DNA of 15,006 bases from UBA7446 sp964014735 (GCA_964014735.1 CAXHBH010000030.1:1-15006); one strand, 5' to 3'; numbered from the stretch's first letter, positions 7,807-15,006 are shown. The notes: generated by a model from the sequence alone, not told the origin. Numbers and translations are program-made.

Positions 7807-7972
7807 TGGGGTGATATGTACCACCAAATTATAAAAAATTGTATGAAATTAATAATTTAACATAATATATATTATCATTCAAATATGAATTGTTGAAAAA
7901 CTATTTAAAAGAAATATATGATTATAAATGTATTGTGTTTGATTTGATATTAATTTTAATAAAAAATTTAAA
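7807..7972. promoter_or_regulatory. A+T-rich divergent control region between ald and the 7973 gene
   Basis: These 166 bases separate two divergent starts and hold no credible gene. The stretch is very A+T rich and must contain both promoters. An all-A/T perfect palindrome of 14 bases (ATAATATATATTAT) lies at 7862-7875, near the middle, and could be an operator or simply chance in such DNA. On the minus strand a TAATTTGG lies just upstream of ald, one base off the TAnnTTTG box; on the plus strand a TAATTTTA precedes the other gene. Neither has a properly spaced -33 element, so no promoter is called precisely. Confidence 0.4.
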
Positions 7973-8389
7973 ATGAACGACAGGCATAACGATCTTTTGT
8001 GTATTCGGCCAGAAATAAAAAAACATCAAACTTTTGATAATATGTCGGAAGAGGAACGTTTTCAAAACACCACCCTCCGTCCTGTTTTAAAATTACAGAA
8101 CCCCTTGCTTATTGCTGCATTTGTTAATTATGCCAACAAACATAAGGGTGTGTTTTATGAGCTTTCGCTAGAAAAACGCCTACAGTATGTAGAAACGGCC
8201 ATTTGTAAGGACCAGAAGTTTCGTAATGCTCTTAATGGTATGTTGATTGGTCAGTTTACTGTTGCTGAATACAAATTCTATATTCAAAACTCTTCCAAGT
8301 TAAACAAGCGTTTGATGAATTTGGTAATTGTACGCTTGCAAGACCAGCTACAGTTATTTGTAGCAGACCGTTTATCTAAAGCTATTTAA
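7973..8389 (+). CDS. Conserved small protein of unknown function
   Basis: A 138-residue, probably cytosolic and mostly helical protein: no signal peptide or membrane segment is visible, and charged residues are spread throughout. The most striking parts are EERFQNTTLRPVLKLQNPLL (about 26-45), with the look of a conserved family core, and a C-terminal half rich in Lys, Arg and Gln including GMLIGQFTVAEY and NSSKLNKRLMN. I recall similar proteins in flavobacteria, sometimes labelled 'glyoxalase', but I see no features of the glyoxalase/VOC fold and would not carry that label over. The ATG at 7973 is the natural start after the A+T-rich region. It stands alone, divergent from ald and converging on the DUF2461 gene. 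That it is a real gene is well supported by length, composition and position; its function is not known. Confidence 0.8.
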   Translation: MNDRHNDLLCIRPEIKKHQTFDNMSEEERFQNTTLRPVLKLQNPLLIAAFVNYANKHKGVFYELSLEKRLQYVETAICKDQKFRNALNGMLIGQFTVAEYKFYIQNSSKLNKRLMNLVIVRLQDQLQLFVADRLSKAI

Positions 8390-8550
8390 ATTATTTTTAA
8401 ATCCTTTTTGAAACAGTAGTAATATGGGTAAAAACCCTTGCTATTGTGTTTATATAACGTTTTTCATTATTGTAATAATACTCCTTTTTCAAATAGACTA
8501 TCTTTTTGGAAATTAATTGCATTGCCTAAAAGAAAGCGTTTAAAAATTAA
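8390..8550. other. Gap between converging genes with two weak hairpins
   Basis: These 161 bases lie between two converging genes, so transcription stops are expected here. A short GGGT/ACCC hairpin with an AAAA loop sits at 8426-8437 and can be extended imperfectly to about 8418-8445. A second, all-A/T inverted repeat ATTATT/AATAAT is at 8466-8479, followed shortly by a run of T. Neither is a strong intrinsic terminator. No gene or RNA is recognised. Confidence 0.3.
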
Positions 8551-9228
8551 TTAAACCTTAACCAAACTTTCTCCATCTGCATTGGTGGTCAGTACGGCAC
8601 TCATATAGTCCACAAAGGGCCGTACGGCTTGTAGGGCTTCGTCCAGGCGGTCCATAAAATCTTCAGCTGTAACCTCCTTATCCGTATAGCGTACCATAAA
8701 AATATGCTGTTTAAAACGCAGTAAATCTATGTTTGGGTTGTCTTTAGCATAACCTTTAGGAGCAGTTTTTACAGCATCGCCTTGTAGTTCTCCCCAAACG
8801 CTTTTAAAGTCTAATGCATTTATAAGATTTCGGTACTCATCGCCGTCCAGGTCTATTTCTTCGCGGATGCGTTTAAGGTCTTTAGAGTTGGGGTCCCAAA
8901 AGCCACAGGCCAAAAATACATCGTCCGACTTGAAATGCAAATAATACCCCCCCCTGTAATGGGGTTTGGTACGTTGCCATGCCATGCCAAAATGTGTTTT
9001 ATAGGGAGTTTTATCTTTTGAAAAACGCACATCGCGGTAAATACGGAACAACTTAAAACGGTCTATGCTGTCATGTTGGTTGAGTTTTTCTTTAAGGGTT
9101 TCGCCAAACTGCTTGACACTTGTTTCTAGCGCCTTAAACTCAGGCTTATGTTGCTCAAACCACTCCCTGTTATTGTGCTTTTCTAGTTGCTTGAAAAATT
9201 TAAATATTTTAGGCGATAACGCTTTCAT
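8551..9228 (-). CDS. DUF2461 family protein (TIGR02453-like)
   Basis: A 225-residue protein of the DUF2461 family, which is widespread in Bacteroidota and Actinobacteria and has no established function. Family marks are the N-terminal FFKQLEKHNNREWFEQHKPE, the central FRIYRDVRFSKDKTPYKTHFG, and the GGYYLHF segment followed by a glycine/acidic region. The ATG at 9228 (MKALSPKIFKFF) fits the family N terminus; an upstream start at 9252 would overlap the M61 gene and is less likely. No signal peptide is seen, so it is probably cytosolic. It starts 11 bases after the stop of the M61 peptidase gene and is almost certainly on the same transcript, although a functional tie between a surface or periplasmic lipoprotein and this protein is not evident. 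Confidence 0.88.
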   Translation of the reverse strand: MKALSPKIFKFFKQLEKHNNREWFEQHKPEFKALETSVKQFGETLKEKLNQHDSIDRFKLFRIYRDVRFSKDKTPYKTHFGMAWQRTKPHYRGGYYLHFKSDDVFLACGFWDPNSKDLKRIREEIDLDGDEYRNLINALDFKSVWGELQGDAVKTAPKGYAKDNPNIDLLRFKQHIFMVRYTDKEVTAEDFMDRLDEALQAVRPFVDYMSAVLTTNADGESLVKV

Positions 9229-9239
9229 CAACCGTACTT

Positions 9240-11135
9240 TCAATGTAACCAAGCATTTCGCAATGCGATTTGTGCTGGCGTAGCATCTACCATAGCGGTG
9301 ATGCCTTTGGCTGGTGACACCGCAATTCCAACAGTTCCGCCAAGGGTTATGCGTTCGCCATCCCGCTCTACTTCAAATGTTACTTTTTGCTCTGGCGACC
9401 AGCTGAAAGATGCACCAAACAACATATTTAGGGCACCCATATTTTCTTGTGAAAGCTCAGGGATTTCAGTACCGTTAAAAACACGTATCAAATCTCCTTT
9501 TTGAAAACCTAGTTCTACTAGGCGATTGTTAAGTCCTTTAACAGCCAAATCCATGCTACCATCTTCGTTGGGTTTTGGTGCAATAAATGGCGTTCTGGGG
9601 TCAACCATTATAATACTTTGCAGATTTTTATCAGTTTCAGATATTGTAACTCCCGCTCTTTCCAAATAACTTTTATAAGGAATGGGTGTTTCTCCTTGTA
9701 TGTAGGTCTCAATAAAGGCACCTACTTCTGGATAGGTCATGGAAATAATTTCATCAAAAAGTTTATTGTCGGTAAAGGGTGTGTCTACACCATATTTTTT
9801 AGCTAACGTTTGCATGACATTTAGGAAACCACGTGTTCCCCCACTCTGCTCTCTAATAATGATGTCCAAACACATATTAATCAACGCACCTTTGTAGTAT
9901 ACATTTTGGTAGTTAGCTTGGTATGGTTCATCAACAATATTAGTGCTCATTTCCGTAAATGGCATGTTGTCGTCAAAGCGTTTAGCTCTTGAAATTTTAT
10001 CCGACATGCGGCTATAAAAATTGTCCTCGTCTATAATGTTTTGATGTACTTGAAATAGGTTGGCAAAATACTCTGTTGTGCCTTCGTACATCCAAAGATG
10101 TTGCGACATCACACCTTCATTGTAATTGAAATAATGCACTTGCTCTGAGTGTATGTTTAAAGGGGTTAGGGTATGGAAAAACTCATGCGACACCACATCC
10201 ACAAGATATTCTTTTAGCGACTCTGTATCCAACCCTTCATAAAACGTCACTGTTGTGGAAGTGTGATGTTCCAATGCGCCTTGCATACCTCCGTAATGTT
10301 GTAATTCTTCCTTGCTCATCAGCAGTAGTAAGATGTCATAACTTTTAGTAGTGTTGGCATTACCCAAAAAGCGTTTTTGTGCTTGCATCATTTCCTCCAG
10401 TGTTTCTTTAAAATCAGCAGCCTTGTGTACGCCTTTTGGTGAATATACAGCTAGATTTACTTCAATATAATCTAATGTGAAAGAAACGCTATCATCGTTG
10501 GTATAAAGAATTGGATCATCAATAATGTTGAAATAACGGTCTGCTAGAAATACGTCTTGTGTTGCCGTATGGCTAGCCGATTCCATGGAAGAAAAGGGAA
10601 CCAAATCTGTTGGTGAGTCTATGGTCACGCGGTAGGCCCATTCTTTACCACCCTTAAAGTAGCCTACCATAGCATGGAGATTTAGTAAATAAACTTCACC
10701 CTTTTCAATTTTTGTACCAGCCATTGGATACACTTCTTTGCCTTCTTCACTGTCAAAGGTGTCATCAACTAAATAAGTGATGCGATCGAGTTGTTTGCCG
10801 TTAACAATTTTCCAAGTATTGGCATCCTCCTTCGCAACGACTAAGGGTTGCCCCTTTTTATCAAAAGCTTTTACATCAGAAATAAAACGTCCAAAATTGG
10901 AATATTGATAGGTACCGGGTATAACGCTTGGCATATAAAAAGTTACCTCCCCTGCTGGGAATGGCTCTGGGTCTAGTGTAATTATAAGTTGGTCATTTTC
11001 GACTGAATTCAGATCAATATAGGTTTCAATAACATTACTTTTTTTATAGGTCAACCCAAGGCTTGCACATCCTTTAAGTATTACAATTAATAACAATAAT
11101 ACAAGAGAATTTTGGGTGAAAATTAATCGTTTCAT
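9240..11135 (-). CDS. M61-family metallopeptidase lipoprotein with PDZ domain
   Basis: A 631-residue gluzincin peptidase related to glycyl aminopeptidases, exported and probably lipid-anchored. Residues 1-22 form a signal peptide with two basic residues and a hydrophobic run; the likely lipobox is LKGC with C23, although Lys at -2 is unusual. An N-terminal beta-rich region (about 35-235) precedes the catalytic domain, where HEFFH (H317, E318, H321) and E351 in LWMYEGTTEYFANL supply the zinc site. The YYKGALINMCLD stretch at about 413-424 is also typical of M61. A PDZ domain at about 525-605 (GLNNRLVELGFQKGDLIRVF) probably guides substrates. All catalytic residues are present. It heads a two-gene unit with the DUF2461 gene. 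The natural substrate is unknown; M61 enzymes prefer small N-terminal residues such as Gly or Ala. Confidence 0.92.
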   Translation of the reverse strand: MKRLIFTQNSLVLLLLIVILKGCASLGLTYKKSNVIETYIDLNSVENDQLIITLDPEPFPAGEVTFYMPSVIPGTYQYSNFGRFISDVKAFDKKGQPLVVAKEDANTWKIVNGKQLDRITYLVDDTFDSEEGKEVYPMAGTKIEKGEVYLLNLHAMVGYFKGGKEWAYRVTIDSPTDLVPFSSMESASHTATQDVFLADRYFNIIDDPILYTNDDSVSFTLDYIEVNLAVYSPKGVHKAADFKETLEEMMQAQKRFLGNANTTKSYDILLLLMSKEELQHYGGMQGALEHHTSTTVTFYEGLDTESLKEYLVDVVSHEFFHTLTPLNIHSEQVHYFNYNEGVMSQHLWMYEGTTEYFANLFQVHQNIIDEDNFYSRMSDKISRAKRFDDNMPFTEMSTNIVDEPYQANYQNVYYKGALINMCLDIIIREQSGGTRGFLNVMQTLAKKYGVDTPFTDNKLFDEIISMTYPEVGAFIETYIQGETPIPYKSYLERAGVTISETDKNLQSIIMVDPRTPFIAPKPNEDGSMDLAVKGLNNRLVELGFQKGDLIRVFNGTEIPELSQENMGALNMLFGASFSWSPEQKVTFEVERDGERITLGGTVGIAVSPAKGITAMVDATPAQIALRNAWLH

Positions 11136-11164
11136 GATTAGGTAAGTAAATTAAATTTGGTAAA

Positions 11165-11172
11165 TAAAAATA
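11165..11172 (-). promoter_or_regulatory. Tentative -7 box for the M61 gene
   Basis: Read on the minus strand this is TATTTTTA, one base away from the Bacteroidota TAnnTTTG box, 29 bases before the M61 ATG. The 82-base gap to hisIE is large compared with the joins inside the his operon, so a separate promoter here is reasonable. No clear -33 element is visible and the match may be chance. Confidence 0.2.
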
Positions 11173-11217
11173 CGAAAAAGAGTTGATAGTGCTTTAAATA
11201 CGATAAATGAGTATTAT

Positions 11218-11811
11218 CTACTTCCTAGCCTCCAACTCATCAATCACATCTTGCAGCGTAAATCCTTTGGCTTGTAGCAAAATTAATAGGTGAAAGATTA
11301 AGTCGGCACTTTCGTTTAAAAATAGACCTCCATCATTGTCCTTGGCTTCAATAACCGTTTCTACAGCTTCCTCGCCTACTTTTTGCGCAATTTTATTTAT
11401 GCCTTTAGCAAATAAACTCGCAACATAACTTTTGTAAGTAGGATTGTTCCTACGGTCAGCTATGGTGTTCTCTAAATCTGAAAGAAATCCATAGGAAGGT
11501 ATATTTTTTTCGTTCCAGCAGGTGTCGTTTCCTTTGTGACAGGTAGGTCCCTTGGGCAATGCTTTAACAAGCAAGGCATCCATATCACAATCTACAGTCA
11601 TGGATACCAAACTCAGGTGATTACCACTCTCTTCGCCCTTAGTCCATAGTCGATTTTTACTTCTACTGTAAAAGGTAACCAATTGAGTTGCTTGGGTTTT
11701 GGCAACGGCATCTGCATTCATATAACCCAGCATCAGTACCGTTTTTGTTTGTGCATCTTGTACTATGGCGGGTACTAGTCCGTCCGTGTATTTGCTAAAA
11801 TCTATGTTCAT
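11218..11811 (-). CDS. hisIE: Bifunctional phosphoribosyl-AMP cyclohydrolase / phosphoribosyl-ATP pyrophosphatase
   Basis: This 197-residue fusion performs steps two and three of histidine synthesis: removal of pyrophosphate from PR-ATP, then ring opening of PR-AMP. The cyclohydrolase domain (about 1-103) has RLWTKGEESGNH, the metal-binding D74-C75-D76 and D78, and the further cysteines C91 (GPTCH) and C98 expected to hold zinc with C75; the usual SCF around C98 reads TCW here. The pyrophosphohydrolase domain (about 108-197) has KVGEEAVE (144-151) and NESADLIFHLL with E167 and D170, the acidic Mg-binding residues. Its ATG overlaps the hisF TGA by four bases (ATGA), so translation is coupled. 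It is the last his gene; 82 bases separate it from the M61 gene. Confidence 0.97.
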   Translation of the reverse strand: MNIDFSKYTDGLVPAIVQDAQTKTVLMLGYMNADAVAKTQATQLVTFYSRSKNRLWTKGEESGNHLSLVSMTVDCDMDALLVKALPKGPTCHKGNDTCWNEKNIPSYGFLSDLENTIADRRNNPTYKSYVASLFAKGINKIAQKVGEEAVETVIEAKDNDGGLFLNESADLIFHLLILLQAKGFTLQDVIDELEARK

Positions 11812-12560
11812 CGTACAGGTATTTGATGTTGGTCTAAATATTTTTTGAGTTCGGGTATGCCGATTTCTTTAAAGTGGAATACGCTTGCTGCTAAAGCAGC
11901 ATCTGCATTTCCTTCTACAAAGGTATCAACAAAATGGCTCATCTCCCCTGCTCCACCAGAAGCAATCACAGGAACACTTACCGTTTTACTTAATTGTTTT
12001 AATGCTGTATTGGCAAATCCTAGCTTTGTACCATCATGATCCATAGACGTAAACAGTAGTTCTCCCGCACCACGTTCCACGGCATCAGCGGCCCATTCAA
12101 AAAGACGTCGCTCTGTTGGTACTTTACCCCCTACCAAGTGCACGACCCATTCATCTTCAATTTGTTTAGCGTCTATAGCAACGACTATGCACTGCGTACC
12201 AAAACGTTGTGCAAGTTCGCTAATAAGCTTTGGTCGGCGCACTGCTGCAGAATTGATGGAAACCTTATCTGCGCCGTTTTCTAATAAAACACCGACGTCT
12301 TCAATGGAGCTTATGCCACCACCCACCGTAAATGGAATATCAATAGCCTGGGCCACATCACGAACCAATTTTGCTAGTGTTTTACGTTTTTCTTCAGAAG
12401 CTGAAATGTCCAAAAAGACCAACTCGTCAGCACCCTCTTGTGCATAGCGCTCTGCCAATTCTACTGGATCGCCAGCGTCACGTAAAGAAACAAAGTTAAC
12501 GCCCTTTACGGTACGTCCGTCTTTGACATCCAGACAAGGAATTATTCTTTTGGTTAGCAT
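11808..12560 (-). CDS. hisF: Imidazole glycerol phosphate synthase, cyclase subunit
   Basis: HisF is the (beta/alpha)8-barrel subunit that uses ammonia delivered by HisH to turn PRFAR into imidazole glycerol phosphate and AICAR, the latter feeding purine synthesis. The 250-residue protein has both catalytic aspartates at the standard positions, D11 in IPCLDVKDG and D130 in VVAIDAK, and the phosphate-binding loops TVGGGI and VIASGGAG. The ATG at 12560 gives the canonical MLTKRIIPCLDV start. It begins one base after the hisA stop and overlaps hisIE by four bases. HisF and HisA are half-barrel relatives, visible here as similar start motifs. Confidence 0.98.
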   Translation of the reverse strand: MLTKRIIPCLDVKDGRTVKGVNFVSLRDAGDPVELAERYAQEGADELVFLDISASEEKRKTLAKLVRDVAQAIDIPFTVGGGISSIEDVGVLLENGADKVSINSAAVRRPKLISELAQRFGTQCIVVAIDAKQIEDEWVVHLVGGKVPTERRLFEWAADAVERGAGELLFTSMDHDGTKLGFANTALKQLSKTVSVPVIASGGAGEMSHFVDTFVEGNADAALAASVFHFKEIGIPELKKYLDQHQIPVR

Positions 12561-12561
12561 C

Positions 12562-13290
12562 TTATGATTGTTCTAATTGATAGTTTTCCAATTCTTTTAA
12601 AGATATTTTTCCTTCGTATATTGCTTTTCCAACAATGGCTGCAGTACAACCCAATTCTTCCAATTGATACAAGTCATCCATACTGCTTACCCCACCTGAA
12701 GCAATCAGTGAAATCTTTTTTATTTCTTCTAACAGTTCATAATAAAGTTCCAAAGACGGGCCTGCTAACATACCATCTTTGGCCACATCGGTACACAGTA
12801 CATGTTTAAAGCCTTTTTCACTGTAGTCTTTGATAAAATCCAATATATCTATGCCTGAGTCTTTTTCCCATCCGTGAGTGGCTATACGTCTTTTTTTAGC
12901 ATCAGCACCTAGTATAAGTTTGTCTGCCCCAAATTTTTGAAGCCAATCTAAAACCAATTTAGGGCTATCGACTGCAACACTGCCCAGCGTAACTTGTGTA
13001 GCTCCACAATCAAAAGCGGTTTGTAAGTCAACAGCGGATTTAATGCCACCACCAAAATCAATTATAAGTGATGTTTTGGTCGCAATAGCCTCCAATACTT
13101 TGGTATTTACAGTATGTTTTGCACGTGCACCGTCTAAATCAACCACGTGTACGTGGGTCAGCCCAGCGCCTTCAAAAGATTTGGCTACCTCTATAGGAGA
13201 TTCGTTATAGACTTTTTTTGTGTCGTAGTTCCCTTTAGTGAGACGCACACATTGTCCATTGATGATATCTATTGCCGGAACTAAAATCAT
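12562..13290 (-). CDS. hisA: ProFAR isomerase (5'-ProFAR to PRFAR)
   Basis: HisA catalyses the Amadori rearrangement of ProFAR to PRFAR, the substrate of HisF-HisH. At 242 residues it is full length. The acid/base aspartates are D8 in MILVPAIDIINGQCVRL and D130 in LGADAKKRR; phosphate loops read DFGGGIKS and IASGGVSSMDD. The HVVDLDGA segment near residue 49 is also characteristic. It overlaps the hisH stop by four bases (ATGA) and is followed by hisF after a single base, so this is the centre of a tightly packed operon. It looks like a dedicated HisA rather than the dual PriA type, though sequence inspection alone does not exclude wider specificity. Confidence 0.97.
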   Translation of the reverse strand: MILVPAIDIINGQCVRLTKGNYDTKKVYNESPIEVAKSFEGAGLTHVHVVDLDGARAKHTVNTKVLEAIATKTSLIIDFGGGIKSAVDLQTAFDCGATQVTLGSVAVDSPKLVLDWLQKFGADKLILGADAKKRRIATHGWEKDSGIDILDFIKDYSEKGFKHVLCTDVAKDGMLAGPSLELYYELLEEIKKISLIASGGVSSMDDLYQLEELGCTAAIVGKAIYEGKISLKELENYQLEQS

Positions 13291-13865
13291 AAGGCAAGAA
13301 AGTTTTGTAACAAGCGAGCGCCTACGACTCCACTTTTTTCTGGGTGAAACTGTGTACCGTAAAAATTGTCTTTAGCCAATGCCGCAGCGAAGGGAACGTT
13401 ATAAGTACAAGCGCCTACCATATCTTTGTTTGGTATGGCATAATAGCTGTGTACCAAATAAAAATATCTATTTGCATCTATATTTTCAAAAAGTATTCCT
13501 TTACCCTCAACGGAATTCCATCCCATATGTGGTACATTTAAATTGGTTTCAAAGCGCACAACAGCGGTATCAAAAATACCAAGCCCTTGAGTATTCCCTT
13601 CTTCGGTATGCTTACACATCAGTTGCATTCCCAAACAGATGCCCAATACGGGTTGTGTTAGTTTAGGAAGGAGTTTGTCAAGTTTTGTTGCGCGGAGTTT
13701 TTCCATAGCAGAACTTGCCTCACCAACTCCAGGGAATATCACATGCGAAGCATTTTTAATGATGCTGATATCATCACTAAGTGCTGCAGTAATGCCCAAA
13801 CGCGCCAGTGCAAAGCGTATGCTTTGAATATTGCCCGCTCCATAATCAATGATGACTACATTCAT
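13287..13865 (-). CDS. hisH: Imidazole glycerol phosphate synthase, glutaminase subunit
   Basis: HisH is the class I glutamine amidotransferase partner of HisF; it hydrolyses glutamine and channels ammonia through the HisF barrel. The 192-residue protein has the nucleophile C77 in LGICLGMQ and the H174/E176 pair in QFHPEKSG, completing the catalytic triad. The N terminus VVIIDYGAGNIQSI and the FPGVGEASSAM oxyanion-loop region are typical. It overlaps both neighbours by four bases: its ATG with the hisB TGA, and its TGA with the hisA ATG. The order H-A-F places the two synthase subunits on either side of hisA, a common arrangement. Confidence 0.98.
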   Translation of the reverse strand: MNVVIIDYGAGNIQSIRFALARLGITAALSDDISIIKNASHVIFPGVGEASSAMEKLRATKLDKLLPKLTQPVLGICLGMQLMCKHTEEGNTQGLGIFDTAVVRFETNLNVPHMGWNSVEGKGILFENIDANRYFYLVHSYYAIPNKDMVGACTYNVPFAAALAKDNFYGTQFHPEKSGVVGARLLQNFLAL

Positions 13866-14986
13866 AGCTGTCCTTTGGTAGAGGGTAACACTAGTTTTTC
13901 TGCATCTCTTTTGATGGCTGCACTAATTGCCTTGGCAAAGGACTTAAAAATGGCTTCTATTTTGTGGTGTTCATTATGCCCCTCTGCTTTGATGTTTAGG
14001 TTTGCCCTAGCACCATCTGCAAAAGATTTAAAGAAGTGAAAGAACATTTCTGTTGGCATTTTGCCAATGAGTTCTCTCTTAAATTTCGCATCCCACATTA
14101 ACCATGCACGACCACCAAAATCAATGGAAACTTGCGCCAAACAATCGTCCATAGGCAAACAAAAGCCATAGCGCTCTATGCCTAGTTTATCACCCAATGC
14201 TTTTCCAAATGCTTCTCCTAAAGCAATGGCCGTATCCTCAATTGTGTGGTGTTCATCTATTTCTAAATCACCCTTGGTTTTCATTTTTAGATCTACCCCG
14301 CCATGACGTGCCAACTGATCCAACATGTGATCAAAAAAGGCAATGCCTGTATCAATATTACTTTCGCCTGTACCATCTAGATTTAGGTCAATTTCAATGG
14401 ATGTTTCTTTTGTTTTTCGATCGTGGCTAACACGTCTTTCTCCTGCTTTTAACATTGTATAAACCTCGCTCCAGGCAGTTGTTTTAAGTGCGACGACATT
14501 CATTAATTCTTTGGGCATTTCTTTTGCCATAAGCGCATCATTTTGCAAGAAAATTCCCCTTGAACCTAAGTTTGATGCTAGCTCCATATCACTTAGTCTA
14601 TCTCCAATGACATAAGATTGCTCCAAATCATATTCACGATTGCCTATGTATGTGGTTAGCATACCTGTTTTGGGTTTGCGGGTTGGTGCGTTTTCAGCTG
14701 GTAAGCTTTTGTCTATATGTACTTCGCTAAATTGAACACCTTCATTTTTTAATGAAGTCATCATAAAATTGTGTGTAGGCCAAAAGGTGTCTTCTGGAAA
14801 GCTTTCCGTTCCCAGTCCATCTTGATTAGTTACCATAACCAATTCGTAGTCCAGTTCCTTAGCAATACGTCCCAAATACTGAAATACACCTGGATAAAAA
14901 ATGAGCTTATCTAATCCATCAAGCTGGTAGTTTTCGGGCTCCAATACTAGTGTGCCGTCTCGGTCAATAAACAATACTTTTTTCAT
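13862..14986 (-). CDS. hisB: Bifunctional histidinol-phosphatase / imidazoleglycerol-phosphate dehydratase
   Basis: This 374-residue fusion carries out IGP dehydration and histidinol phosphate dephosphorylation. The N-terminal HAD phosphatase (about 1-170) has the nucleophile D8 and acid/base D10 (FIDRDGTL), T53 in MVTNQDGLGT, K104 in TRKPKTG, and D129/D133 in IGDRLSD. The zinc loop known from Escherichia coli HisB is altered: where that enzyme has Cys, His, Cys, Cys, this protein has D92, S94, A100 and T102, with no gap in the alignment I made from memory. The dehydratase domain (about 185-374) has the metal-binding repeats DEHHTIED (244-251) and HNEHHKIEA (337-345). The ATG at 14986 lies 20 bases from the window end, so hisC or another his gene is probably directly upstream. 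The TGA overlaps hisH by four bases. Confidence 0.97.
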   Translation of the reverse strand: MKKVLFIDRDGTLVLEPENYQLDGLDKLIFYPGVFQYLGRIAKELDYELVMVTNQDGLGTESFPEDTFWPTHNFMMTSLKNEGVQFSEVHIDKSLPAENAPTRKPKTGMLTTYIGNREYDLEQSYVIGDRLSDMELASNLGSRGIFLQNDALMAKEMPKELMNVVALKTTAWSEVYTMLKAGERRVSHDRKTKETSIEIDLNLDGTGESNIDTGIAFFDHMLDQLARHGGVDLKMKTKGDLEIDEHHTIEDTAIALGEAFGKALGDKLGIERYGFCLPMDDCLAQVSIDFGGRAWLMWDAKFKRELIGKMPTEMFFHFFKSFADGARANLNIKAEGHNEHHKIEAIFKSFAKAISAAIKRDAEKLVLPSTKGQL

Positions 14987-15006
14987 AATGTTATTTTATT
15001 GCATGC

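Noticed and set aside
13344..13666. Plus-strand frames opposite hisH.
   Set aside because: They lie opposite an intact, fully conserved enzyme gene and show no family resemblance.
1..15006. Search for mobile elements, CRISPR repeats, tRNA/rRNA genes, riboswitches, toxin-antitoxin or defence genes.
   Set aside because: No transposase, integrase, regularly spaced repeat, cloverleaf-like sequence or defence domain was seen; the window reads as stable housekeeping chromosome.
15001..15006. The window ends in the palindrome GCATGC.
   Set aside because: A six-base restriction-type palindrome is expected by chance and may only reflect where the window was cut.

Overview
This 15 kb window looks like core chromosome of a Bacteroidota bacterium, most likely a flavobacterium. 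The evidence is an A+T-rich base composition, few clear Shine-Dalgarno sites, a TAnnTTTG-type promoter box in front of mutS2, a two-domain HisB and a two-domain HisIE inside a compact his operon, and protein families that I associate with Flavobacteriia (a MutS2 without Smr domain, an M61 lipoprotein, a short helical protein of unknown function). I see no tRNA, rRNA, CRISPR array, insertion sequence, prophage or other mobile DNA. Coding density is high and no gap between genes exceeds about 175 bases.

Layout from left to right. (1) Plus strand, 1-2261: the 3' part of aroC (chorismate synthase, last step of the shikimate pathway), followed after 3 bases by a DAACS-family sodium/proton:acidic amino acid or dicarboxylate symporter. 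(2) mutS2 (minus, start at 4532) and ung (plus, start at 4577) are divergent DNA-maintenance genes whose starts lie only 44 bases apart. (3) Minus strand, 7806 down to 5401: ald (alanine dehydrogenase), a 2-oxoglutarate/Fe(II) oxygenase of the isopenicillin-N-synthase type, and a SUI1/YciH-like translation factor; the last two share a TAATG stop/start overlap. (4) A lone plus-strand gene at 7973 encodes a 138-residue protein of unknown function, divergent from ald across an A+T-rich control region. (5) Minus strand, 11135 down to 8551: an M61-family metallopeptidase lipoprotein with a C-terminal PDZ domain, then a DUF2461 protein. (6) Minus strand, 14986 down to 11218: hisB-hisH-hisA-hisF-hisIE, joined by 4-base ATGA overlaps or a 1-base gap. 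This is the distal half of a histidine operon; hisG, hisD and hisC are expected just beyond the right edge.

The his genes form one pathway. HisIE performs the two steps that open the PR-ATP ring, HisA isomerises the product, HisF and HisH together make imidazole glycerol phosphate and AICAR, and HisB carries out the dehydratase and phosphatase steps. The other groups are small housekeeping transcription units with no obvious link to each other.

I did not find a convincing new system. The points most worth checking are the Smr-less MutS2 with a very basic tail, the loss of all four zinc-loop residues in the HisB phosphatase domain, the oxygenase-SUI1 coupling downstream of ald, and the unassigned 138-residue protein.
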